DNA from: Verrucomicrobiota bacterium
GTDB taxonomy: Bacteria > Verrucomicrobiota > Verrucomicrobiia > Verrucomicrobiales > DEV007
NCBI GenBank assembly: GCA_018970725.1
Contig: JAGWVU010000014.1
Coordinates: 37,145 to 101,144 of the forward strand
Length of the DNA: 64,000 nucleotides
Direction of reading: 5' to 3'
Shown: in pieces, positions 33,731 through 40,956 of the stretch
Layout of the letters: the number at the start of each line of letters is the position of its first letter
Numbering within the stretch: position 1 is the first letter of the stretch
Translations under genes and position numbers: made by a program
Notes under the pieces: model-generated
Database searches by the model: none
The model's input: only the letters and a program-made list of their open reading frames with translations
What the model was told of the DNA's origin: nothing

Positions 33731-33960
33731 GAGGAAAGCCACCCTTGTTCCGGATGATTGCTTTTTCGAACAAATTACCTGGTATGGCTTGTGGAGGAAT
33801 CCCGCAGGCTTGGCCCCGCAATCGAGGCCGAAGAGGTTGAAGTCTGAACCTCCTCCATCCCACCCCGACCGGTGAGTCGTGGGCGGGCGGGCAAGGTCAA
33901 CTCTCCGAAGGAGTTCAATCAAACGGCCGTTTGTGCCCACTGGAAGCTGGAGAAGCCTTC
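33731..33960. other. Intergenic stretch, no recognisable gene
   Basis: 230 bases between the SGNH hydrolase and the dnaG-like fragment. A short plus-strand open stretch (about 33753-33870) reads FFEQITWYGLWRNPAGLAPQ without a start codon and stops at a TGA. It may be an unrelated remnant of the same decayed region; I do not recognise it. Confidence 0.3.
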
Positions 33961-34206
33961 ACAAGTTCCCTGGGTAGCTCCGATCTCTCAGACCCACTGG
34001 AACTCCAGCGGGTGGGGACGGGCTTTCTCGTGATCTGTCCGTAAGATCAAGAGAAGACACCCTCGTTCCACGTAAGGCCGCAACGGCAGCGATACTATTG
34101 TTTCGGGGGCGGCGCAGGCGGGTCGGTGGTCCGCTTTCTGATGGAATACGATCATCTGGACTTGCCGACGGCGGTTCGGCGGCTGGCAGGGCGGGAGGGG
34201 AACTGA
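33961..34206 (+). pseudogene. DnaG-type zinc-finger (CHC2) fragment, decayed
   Basis: Frame starting near 33982 and ending at TGA 34204-34206. It reads the conserved N-terminal zinc-binding part of bacterial primase: VICP, then EKTPSFHVRPQRQRYYCF, GGGAGGSVVRFLMEYDHLDL and PTAVRRLAGREGN. It is broken: an in-frame TAA at 34042-34044 replaces the Phe of the CPFH motif, the following His is Asp, and the second Cys of CFGCG is Gly (CFGGG). There is no start codon and nothing of the TOPRIM domain. Probable remnant of a plasmid, phage or mobile-element primase. Confidence 0.68.
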
Positions 34207-34497
34207 ACTCCATCCATCCCAAGCAGACTGAGGGATCGGAGACAGATCGCCCGAAAAGGGCAACATCCGCGAATCGTCCATTTTAACGGTCTTTTCCAAG
34301 ATGGTGCCGCCAATTGGCAGCATCGTTGATCTTGGACTGCCAGCAATGGACCCAACGGTCGGCGGGCCCGGACGGAACCGCCATCCCCGAGCCACTCCAG
34401 CTTTCCGCTCGACGGACAACACCTTTGAGAGTAAAGTAGACCCCGTTGGAACCTCGAAAGGCGACTGGCCGAATCCGCGGCACCCTCCAATCCCAAT

Positions 34498-34573
34498 GGG
34501 GGCGTAGCTCAGCGTAGCTGAGAGCACCTGCCTTATAAGCGGGAGGTCGTGGGTTCGACACCCGCCGCGCCTT
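34498..34573 (+). tRNA. tRNA-Ile (anticodon UAU), acceptor stem imperfect
   Basis: A full cloverleaf folds: acceptor 34498-34504, D-stem GCTC/GAGC, anticodon stem CCTGC/GCGGG with loop CTTATAA (anticodon TAT at 34534-34536), variable loop AGGTC, T-stem GTGGG/CCCGC with loop TTCGACA. The acceptor 3' side shows a G-G mismatch at pair 4-69 and a G-U at 1-72, with T at the discriminator position and no encoded CCA. UAU would read AUA, which many bacteria instead decode with a lysidine-modified CAU tRNA. It may be functional or a decayed or mobile copy. Confidence 0.7.
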
Positions 34574-34822
34574 GAAGACAATCAGGCGCTTTTCGAGGGG
34601 AATCGACTCGTATTGCCCTTTCACCATTTCCCGAAGAAGTGCGGAAAACGGGCTCTTGGGATTCCAGGTGGAAAGTCGGGTTCGCCCGACTTCCCTCGAA
34701 ACCAGAACTCCACATTCCTCGAACCGGTCCAGTTGGCGCTGCACGGGTTGCAGTGTGACCCCCATGTCATTGGTCGCGGCTCGGCCGTAGGTCTCGCCAT
34801 AATGAAAGAGGTGAAGGCGCAC
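34574..34822 (-). pseudogene. Winged-helix (ArsR-like) regulator fragment
   Basis: The minus frame entered at 34822 shows a recognisable wHTH core: LHLFHYGETYGRA, GVTLQPVQRQLDRFEECG, VLVSREVGRTRLSTWNPKSP and FSALLREMVKGQYESIP. This resembles the small regulators that normally precede a nucleotidyltransferase. Its N-terminal part is missing. Its C-terminus runs into the antisense of the tRNA, so the reading frame past 34574 is artefactual. The expected partner is in inverted orientation next to it (see 34802). Confidence 0.55.
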
Positions 34823-34927
34823 GGCATCGACCCCGTTCTCGTGGGCGGAGCCGTGGTCGCCATCTACACGGGCGGAATCTATCGTTCCGGTGATCTTGAT
34901 CTGGTTCCAGAAAGGGGATACCGGTAG
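34802..34927 (+). pseudogene. Nucleotidyltransferase N-terminal fragment
   Basis: A 41-codon open stretch with the start of a minimal nucleotidyltransferase: HGIDPVLVGGAVVAIYTGG then YRSGDLDLVPERG. The GG...D-x-D pattern is the nucleotide-binding and metal-binding core of this family. The rest of the domain is absent and the frame stops at TAG 34925-34927. It sits head-to-head with the wHTH fragment on the opposite strand, unlike the co-directional order seen in intact pairs. Truncation and inversion both point to past rearrangement. Confidence 0.5.
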
Positions 34928-34971
34928 CAGGCTGAATCAATCGGTCGTTCCGCCGGACGCCCCTGCCGATC

Positions 34972-35000
34972 GTTCAAAGAACCAAACGTATTCGTGAACT
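34972..35000 (+). repeat. 29-bp direct repeat, left copy
   Basis: Begins GTTCAAAGAACC and ends ATTCGTGAACT. It is identical over 29 bases to 35884-35912 in the same orientation. The ends GTTCA and TGAAC are inverted relative to each other. The two copies bracket the toxin-antitoxin pair. Confidence 0.8.
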
Positions 35001-35124
35001 TCAACTTCTGGATCCGCTGCGACGAAGCAGATTCATCCGTAAGAGCGGACGACCTGTTCCCGGACAAATGGCCCAAATCGATTGGATTCGACGCTGGCTT
35101 TACTTGGATGCACCTGGGAGTAAA

Positions 35125-35385
35125 ATGAAGGCGATGACAGCTTTGGCATCGGAACTCGATCGCACGCTTCAAAGGTTGGACGCCGCAACCGCTTCCCGCT
35201 TGGAACGGTTGGTGCGTGACGCGATTGAACTGGTCCGGCCAGAAGCCCTGACGGAGGAGAGCGACGGTGAACGCGACGAGTGGTTGAGCCGTCTCGACCA
35301 ATTGAGGAGTTCGGTAGGCACGGGAAAGTCTGGGCCTTCCACGGAGGAGATTCTCCAAGATCTTCGGGCTGAGGACGGGGAGTGA
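35125..35385 (+). CDS. Putative antitoxin of PIN-type toxin-antitoxin pair
   Basis: An 86-residue acidic protein upstream of a PIN-domain toxin. ATG at 35125 (MKAMTALASELDRTLQRLDA) is preferred; the longer frame from 35068 has no clear homology, and ATG at 35134 is an alternative. The middle is helical (TASRLERLVRDAIELVR) and the C-terminus ends STEEILQDLRAEDGE, the sort of acidic tail that neutralises PIN toxins. The first residues do not show a clear ribbon-helix-helix or AbrB pattern. It overlaps the toxin by 4 bases (GTGA), supporting co-translation. Confidence 0.72.
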   Translation: MKAMTALASELDRTLQRLDAATASRLERLVRDAIELVRPEALTEESDGERDEWLSRLDQLRSSVGTGKSGPSTEEILQDLRAEDGE

Positions 35386-35822
35386 GCTACTGGGATACGT
35401 CCTGCCTGGTCAAGGTCTATACGCCGGAACACGATTCGCTCTTGTTTCGCAATTACCTCCTCGCTTCGGCGCGTTGCGTGACCAGTGACATCACGCCGTT
35501 GGAATTTTGGTCCACGGTCCGTCGAAAGGAATCCGAGGGAATCCTCGCGCCCGGCGAGGCTGCGAAAGTTCAATCCGCTCTCGAAGGCGATATCACCGCC
35601 GGCCTCATCACGGTTGTGATTTGCGACAGCCCGGTGCAAAGCCGGTTCCGGCTTGTCGTTGATCGATGCTACGCCCGGAATCCGCCAATTTGGATTCGAA
35701 CGAACGACGCCTTGCATCTCGCGGCCGCCCAACAGGAGGGTGAATCCGAGATCGTCGCCACGGATAAGCGGCTCAGGGAGGCCGCTCTCGCTTTGGGGTT
35801 CAACATCTTCCCTCTGCCCTGA
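35382..35822 (+). CDS. PIN-domain ribonuclease toxin (VapC-like)
   Basis: A 146-residue PIN protein starting at GTG 35382, inside the antitoxin stop. The conserved acidic positions are visible: D5 in YWDTSCLVK, Glu in DITPLEFWS, Asp in RTNDALHLAAA and Asp in EIVATDKRL. Such proteins are RNases that typically cut tRNA or mRNA. All the catalytic positions remain, so the toxin could be active, unlike the surrounding pseudogenes. It is flanked by the 29-bp repeats. Confidence 0.85.
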   Translation: MSYWDTSCLVKVYTPEHDSLLFRNYLLASARCVTSDITPLEFWSTVRRKESEGILAPGEAAKVQSALEGDITAGLITVVICDSPVQSRFRLVVDRCYARNPPIWIRTNDALHLAAAQQEGESEIVATDKRLREAALALGFNIFPLP

Positions 35823-35883
35823 TTTCCCTGCGATCGTTCACGCAAACGCTCCGCAGACCTTCGGGGAGACGGGCAGTTCGTCT

Positions 35884-35912
35884 GTTCAAAGAACCAAACG
35901 TATTCGTGAACT
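35884..35912 (+). repeat. 29-bp direct repeat, right copy
   Basis: Second copy of the repeat at 34972-35000, 912 bases further on and in the same orientation. No further similarity extends beyond the 29 bases on either side. Confidence 0.8.
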
Positions 35913-36009
35913 GCCATTCTTGACTCCATGCGTCAAGAACAACCTGTGGAAGGGTAGCCATCAGAAGCTGCCCTCGAACTGGTTCCCTGCACCGCAGGGA
36001 CCTGAATAG

Positions 36010-36213
36010 TTACATATCACGGAAAAATGTGGCCGGCGGGGTGTGTTCAAGAGTGTGGGCGAGTTGGAGCAAGCGATCCGTGACTACATTAGCGATCCGG
36101 CTCCATTCATCTGGACGGCAAAGCCTACCGATCTCCTCGAGAAAGTGAAGCGCGGCCGGGCGGCTTGGAAAAACAAATTCCCATCAGTCCACGATCAGTT
36201 CCGTTATGAGTGA
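36010..36213 (+). pseudogene. IS630-type transposase C-terminal fragment
   Basis: The frame opens after TAG 36007-36009 and reads to TGA 36211-36213. It shows the C-terminal signature of IS630-family transposases: ITEKCGRRGVFKSVGELEQA, then RDYISDPAPFIWTAKPTDLL and EKVKRGRAAWK. The DDE catalytic region and the N-terminal HTH are missing, so it is a remnant without a start codon. I could not see terminal inverted repeats around it. It marks past insertion-sequence activity at the edge of the accessory island. Confidence 0.6.
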
Positions 36214-36249
36214 AAGAACAGGGGTTGGCTTGCGTGGAAAATCCCCGTC

Positions 36250-37344
36250 ATGAGGGCCTTCCTTTTCTTACTGCTTCTGGCGCTTCGTGCCCATGCCGGG
36301 GATCTTCAACTCACGCTTCCTCCGGTGGTTTACGCCGTCCCGGGAGTGCCGCTGAGCATCTACTACGACAACGTGGTGCTCACGCCGAACCCCGAGCGGT
36401 ATCGATTTGAGGTCTCCTGCGCCGCCGGGGTGGGTGAGGCCCGCCGTTGGACGCTCACCGCCACGGAGGCCCAGGTTGGCGATCATCCGCTTTCGATCGT
36501 GGTGAAGGACGCCGCCGGCGCGGTGATCGAACAGGGAAAAACCACCCTCCACATTTCACCGCGCGAAGCGGGCCAAGGCAAGACCGTGCGGTTGCTCCTT
36601 GTCGGGGACAGCCTGACCCACGCCACCCACTATCCGAACGAACTTGCGCGCCTCTTCGCGGAACCGGGGAACCCGCGAATGGTTTTCTTGGGCACGCACC
36701 GACCGGCTGCCGCGCGCGGCGGGGTGGCGCATGAAGGTTATGGCGGTTGGACTTGGTCCAGATTTCTGACCCAATTCTCTCCGGCGGAATCGGGAGAGAC
36801 TGCAGGTCCACTCGCTTCCAAGGCCACCAGTCCCTTCGTTTTCCCCTCGGTCGATGGCAAGACGGGAGTTTTCGACCTGCCGCGTTACTTTCGGGAGCAT
36901 TGCGCCGGGTTGCCCCCGGATGTCGTCCTCTTTCTTCTCGGCATCAACGACTGCTTTGGCGCGGATCCGGAAAATCCCGATCCGCGGATCGACCTGATGC
37001 TCAAACAAGCGGACGGGCTTCTCGCCGCGTTTCATCAGGCTGCCCCGGAAGCCATGCTGGCGGTTGGATTGACCACGCCGCCGAACTCCCGGCAGGCCGG
37101 CTTCACGGCGAACTACCAGGATCGATACCCACGATGGGGATGGAAGCGCATCCAGCACCGGCTCGACGAACGCATGATCGAGCATCTCTCCGGTCGGGAA
37201 TCCGAAGGTATTCGCATTGTCCCCACGGAGCTGAACCTGGATCCGGTGGACGGCTACCCGGAGAACAACGGCGTGCATCCAAATGCTGTTGGCTACGCCC
37301 AAATCGCGGCGAGTTTCCATGCGGCGATCAAAGCGGAGTGGTGA
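36250..37344 (+). CDS. Secreted SGNH/GDSL hydrolase
   Basis: A 364-residue exported protein. Signal peptide: FLFLLLLALRAHA. About 100 N-terminal residues form a beta-rich domain (PGVPLSIYYDNVVLTPNPER). Block I of the SGNH domain reads LLLVGDSLTHATHYP, block III LFLLGINDCFG and block V NNGVHPNAVGYAQIA. The insertion between blocks I and III (GTHRPAAARGG, YGGWTWSRFL) is typical of the secreted PVC SGNH group. Possibly a carbohydrate O-acyl esterase. It follows the decayed island directly and is a lone gene: the next gene begins 259 bases later. Confidence 0.85.
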   Translation: MRAFLFLLLLALRAHAGDLQLTLPPVVYAVPGVPLSIYYDNVVLTPNPERYRFEVSCAAGVGEARRWTLTATEAQVGDHPLSIVVKDAAGAVIEQGKTTLHISPREAGQGKTVRLLLVGDSLTHATHYPNELARLFAEPGNPRMVFLGTHRPAAARGGVAHEGYGGWTWSRFLTQFSPAESGETAGPLASKATSPFVFPSVDGKTGVFDLPRYFREHCAGLPPDVVLFLLGINDCFGADPENPDPRIDLMLKQADGLLAAFHQAAPEAMLAVGLTTPPNSRQAGFTANYQDRYPRWGWKRIQHRLDERMIEHLSGRESEGIRIVPTELNLDPVDGYPENNGVHPNAVGYAQIAASFHAAIKAEW

Positions 37345-37603
37345 ACCCGGTCTCCGGCCGCGATCACGTCAGGGCCTGCGGAAAACCCCCGGGACTTGCG
37401 CCGGTCCTGGCCAGGCGACGATCCCGGGCTTTGAGGAGCTCGATTCCAAGCCCGCATTTCTCAAGTTCCCACTGCTGCGGCTTGGCAAATGGCATTCCAG
37501 CACCACACGACGCGATCCTGGAGAAATGCATGCCAGACGCCAGGGCCCGTTTCTTTCAGATTGAGCCGGGGTCCGGGGCGGAGTAGAGGCAGGGAGTTCT
37601 CTC

Positions 37604-38743
37604 ATGAATGCGCCGCAAGATCCTTTTCACGATGCCCGGGTGGAGTCCGGGGTGTTGCCCTGTGAGTTTCAAGGCGAGGTGGTGCCGATGATCCTGCGGC
37701 ATGAGTCGGTGCGCAAGGCGGCGAGGGATTGGCAGACCTACAGTTCGGACGCTCCGTTCCGGGTGCCGATTCCTTCGGAGGAGGCGGTGCGGTCGATGCG
37801 GCAGCTGCCGATCGAGACCAATCCGCCGGAGCACACCGAATACCGGGAGATCGCGGAGCCGTTTTTCCAGAGGGCCAAACTGCCGGAGGTGATTGGCAAG
37901 ATGGAGCATTTGATCGACCGGATGCTGGATGAGGTCCTGGCCCGGGACTCGGTGGAGATCGTGGAAGAGTTCGCCCTGCCGATCCAATCGCGCGCCCTGA
38001 CCTACCTCCTGAACGTCCCGGAGTCCGAGGGGGACGTGTGGATCGGTTGGGGGATCCATGTCTTCAAGGTGGGGGACGGGGCGAAGAAGGGGGATGCGTT
38101 GGAAGCCTACCTGCACGCCCGTTTTGATGCGGCGGAGAGGGAGCCCGGGCCGGATTTTTTCAGCGCCCTGACACAGGCGGAATTCCGCGGGCGCAAGTTG
38201 ACGCGTGAGGAATGCATGGGGTTTGGCAACCTGACCTTTGCCGGGGGACGCGACACCATCATTCACACCATTTCCTCGATTGTTGCCTACGTCGGGCGGA
38301 ACCCGGAGGCGCTGGCTTTCCTCAGGGAGGACCCGAAGCGGGTCACCCATGCGTCCGAGGAGTTTTTCCGGGTCTTCATGCCGTTGACCCACATCGGCCG
38401 GGTTTGTCCGGTGGAGACGGAGGTGCACGGGGTGACGGTGCCGCCCGGCGGACGGGTCTCGCTTTGTTGGGCTTCGGCGAACCAGGATGAAACCGTTTTC
38501 GCGGCTCCCGGGGAAATTCGTTTGGACCGGAAGCCGAACCCGCATCTTTCGTTCGGGTTTGGCGCGCATCTTTGCCTGGGCGCGCCGCACGCCCGGTTGT
38601 TGGTGCGGACGTTGTTGCAGAAACTGATCGAGCGGGTGGAAGGGGTCACCATCCTCGAGGCGCAAGACCACGTGGAGCACGAGTCGGGCTATGACCGGAC
38701 GGTCGGTTTCGATTCCCTGACGGTGCGGTTTTCCGGCTTGTGA
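37604..38743 (+). CDS. Cytochrome P450
   Basis: A 379-residue soluble bacterial P450. The heme-binding loop is FGFGAHLCLGAPHAR with the axial Cys near residue 324. The I-helix motif is FAGGRDTI, and EEFFR gives the ExxR pair of helix K. PPEHTEYREIAEPFF is the conserved heme-propionate region. It needs an external redox partner; no ferredoxin or reductase is nearby. The length is at the short end for bacterial P450s (about 400). Its oxidative substrate is unknown. It is convergent with the PEP-hydrolase gene. Confidence 0.93.
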   Translation: MNAPQDPFHDARVESGVLPCEFQGEVVPMILRHESVRKAARDWQTYSSDAPFRVPIPSEEAVRSMRQLPIETNPPEHTEYREIAEPFFQRAKLPEVIGKMEHLIDRMLDEVLARDSVEIVEEFALPIQSRALTYLLNVPESEGDVWIGWGIHVFKVGDGAKKGDALEAYLHARFDAAEREPGPDFFSALTQAEFRGRKLTREECMGFGNLTFAGGRDTIIHTISSIVAYVGRNPEALAFLREDPKRVTHASEEFFRVFMPLTHIGRVCPVETEVHGVTVPPGGRVSLCWASANQDETVFAAPGEIRLDRKPNPHLSFGFGAHLCLGAPHARLLVRTLLQKLIERVEGVTILEAQDHVEHESGYDRTVGFDSLTVRFSGL

Positions 38744-38785
38744 TCCCGGGCCGTAGATCGTGGTGCCCGGCGCGCGGTCCGAATG

Positions 38786-39658
38786 TCACTCCTTGCGGGC
38801 GACCGGAATCGATTTGAATCGGCGGGTCAGGGATTCGAGCGAGGACTCCACGGCCATCCGTTCGAGACTGCTGGCGCCGACGAAGCCGACGGCGTCGGTC
38901 CGTTCGTTGATGTAAGCGGCGTCCTCGGGAGTGAGGATGGGGCCGCCGTGGCTGAGGAACAGGAGGTCCTTGCGACCGGATTTGCGGCCGGCCTCGATGA
39001 GGCGTTGGGTCCAGCGGGCGGCTTCCTCGAGACTGACGCTGGCGCCGGTGACGCCGACGCTGCCGCCGACGGTGGTGCCGACGTGGGCGATGATGGCATC
39101 CGCGCCGGCTTCGGCCATGGCGAGTGATTCCTCCTCACTGCTGACGTAGACGATGGTGAAGAGATCCATCTTGCGGGCGAGCGCCACCATCTCGAATTCC
39201 TTCTGCACGCTCATCCCGGTCTCCTCGAGAATCTGCCGGAAGCGGCCATCGATGATGCAGTGGGTGGGGAAGTTGTTGACCCCGCTGAACCCCATTTCCT
39301 TGACCTGGAGAAGCCAGTGCCAGAGCCGCCGCCGTGGGTCGGTGGCATGGACACCGCAGATGACCGGGATTTCCTCGACCACCGGGAGGACCTCGTGTTC
39401 GCCGATCTCCATGGCGATGGCGTTGGCATCTCCGTAGCTCATGAGCCCGGCGGTGGAGCCATGGCCCGCCATGCGGAACCGGCCGGAGTTGTAGACGATG
39501 ATGAGATCGGCCCCCCCTTTCTCGATGAACTTGGCGGAGATGCCGGTGCCGGCACCGGCGGCGATGATGGGTTCTCCGTTGTCGAGGGTGGCGCGGAGGC
39601 GGTCGACGACTTCGGTGCGTGTGTAGGGATTGCCTTTTCCAGTCCAGATGTTGGGCAT
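38786..39658 (-). CDS. Phosphoenolpyruvate hydrolase family protein
   Basis: A 290-residue TIM-barrel protein of the PEP-hydrolase-type family. ATG at 39658 (MPNIWTGKGNPYTR) is preferred over a TTG at 39664. Landmarks: IIAAGAGTGISAKFIEKGGA, GVHATDPRRRLWHWL, GVNNFPTHCIIDG, IIAHVGTTVGGSVGV and LFLSHGGPILTPEDA. The physiological role of the family is uncertain; it is found next to Tm-1-like proteins, as here. Its start is 2 bases after the stop of that upstream gene, so the two form a clear operon. Confidence 0.82.
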   Translation of the reverse strand: MPNIWTGKGNPYTRTEVVDRLRATLDNGEPIIAAGAGTGISAKFIEKGGADLIIVYNSGRFRMAGHGSTAGLMSYGDANAIAMEIGEHEVLPVVEEIPVICGVHATDPRRRLWHWLLQVKEMGFSGVNNFPTHCIIDGRFRQILEETGMSVQKEFEMVALARKMDLFTIVYVSSEEESLAMAEAGADAIIAHVGTTVGGSVGVTGASVSLEEAARWTQRLIEAGRKSGRKDLLFLSHGGPILTPEDAAYINERTDAVGFVGASSLERMAVESSLESLTRRFKSIPVARKE

Positions 39659-39660
39659 GA

Positions 39661-40866
39661 TCAACGGGGTTCGTGGTTGCGGATGCGGGCGAGCAGGGAT
39701 TCAGCGCAGAGGGCGGCGAAGTCCGGGTGATTGATCGGTTCCGGGGATTCGAGCACAGGGATGTCCGGGTGAAGCCGGGATTTCAAGGTAGCGAACAACG
39801 CTTGGTCCGCCGCCGGATCGTGGAAGGGCCCCCCCGGGGCCGCGAGGACCGAGACGCCTCCGAGTGGCAGAGCCACGATGGGGCGGACGCGGTAGCCGTT
39901 CAGCTTGCGGGCGATGAACTCCGCGATGGCCACGTTCTCCTCCGGCGTGGTGCGGAGGAGGGTGACCTGATCATTGTGGGCGTAAAGCAGACGTCCGGCG
40001 AAGGCTTCCGGCACGGTCTCCCTCGGGCCGAAGTTGACCATGTCGACACATCCGGGCGCGATCAGGGCGGGGACTCCGGCGGTGGCGCCCGCGTCGAGTC
40101 GACCCGGTCCGGCCCCGAGCACGCCGCCGACGATTTCATCGGCGATCTCGGTGGTGGTGACATCGAAGATGCCGTGGACCGCGCCGGAAGCAATGACCGA
40201 TTCCATGGTGCGGCCGCCCGTGCCGGTGGCGTGAAAGACGAGCACCTCGAATCCGGCCTGGGTGAAGAAGTCCCGGGCCGCGTTGACGCAGCCGGTGGTG
40301 TTGCCGAACATGGAGGCGACGATCAACGGTTGGCCCCCGGCGCGGAGCGGGTCCGGCGGTTCGATCGCGGCCATGGCGCAAACGGCACGGGCGGCGGAGG
40401 CGAAGATGCGTCGCGAGACGGCATTCAGCCCGGAGACATCGACGATGGCGGGCACCATGACGATATCGCTGATGCCGAGGTAAGGCGCGGTGTTTCCGGA
40501 GGCGAGGGTCGACACCATGACCTTGGGCAAGCCGAGCGGGAGGGCGCGCATAATCGCGGTGGCGATGGACGTGCCGCCGCCTCCGCCGAGGGAGATGATT
40601 CCGTGGATTTCACCCCTCGCCGCCATCGCGGAGACGAAAACCGGGGCGGCCCGGGCCATTTCCGCAACGCACCGACCGCGGTCCCCGGGTTGGGAAAAGG
40701 AGGGACAGATCGCCGGGGCCGGGATGTCCGCCTGGACGGCGGAGGGCCCGCGGGTGCCGAAGTCGATGAGGAGGGCGCGGTGCCCGAGCGAGCGGATGAT
40801 TTCCGCGACGAAGGCGTGTTCCGGGCCCTTGGTATCGAATGTTCCGGCGACGGCGATGGTCCGCAT
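39661..40866 (-). CDS. Tm-1-like ATP-binding domain protein (UPF0261)
   Basis: A 401-residue protein of the UPF0261/Tm-1 family, named after the tomato antiviral protein; in bacteria the role is unknown. ATG at 40866 starts MRTIAVAGTFDTKGPEH. Characteristic segments are HGIISLGGGGGTSIATAIM, VMVSTLASGNTAPYLG, NTTGCVNAARDFFTQAGFEV, LVFHATGTGGRTMES and ALIAPGCVDMVNFG. It precedes the PEP-hydrolase gene. In plants and fungi the two domains occur fused in a single protein, so here they likely act in the same pathway. It is divergent from the RlmI-like methyltransferase, with about 90 bases between starts. Confidence 0.85.
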   Translation of the reverse strand: MRTIAVAGTFDTKGPEHAFVAEIIRSLGHRALLIDFGTRGPSAVQADIPAPAICPSFSQPGDRGRCVAEMARAAPVFVSAMAARGEIHGIISLGGGGGTSIATAIMRALPLGLPKVMVSTLASGNTAPYLGISDIVMVPAIVDVSGLNAVSRRIFASAARAVCAMAAIEPPDPLRAGGQPLIVASMFGNTTGCVNAARDFFTQAGFEVLVFHATGTGGRTMESVIASGAVHGIFDVTTTEIADEIVGGVLGAGPGRLDAGATAGVPALIAPGCVDMVNFGPRETVPEAFAGRLLYAHNDQVTLLRTTPEENVAIAEFIARKLNGYRVRPIVALPLGGVSVLAAPGGPFHDPAADQALFATLKSRLHPDIPVLESPEPINHPDFAALCAESLLARIRNHEPR

Positions 40867-40956
40867 GGGCGTGAAGATTCCGTGCCGGGGAAGAAGAATG
40901 CAAGTGCCGCGCGTGGTCGGACTCGACAAGTGGGCCGGGATGAGGACAGTTCCGGG

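Noticed and set aside
33988..34581. Minus-strand frame with RTHDLPLIRQVLSATLSYAP
   Set aside because: This is the well-known false translation of the tRNA antisense strand plus flanking DNA.
39673..40956. N-terminal extension of the RlmI-like methyltransferase frame
   Set aside because: Antisense to the Tm-1-like gene and of shadow composition; start moved to 40957.
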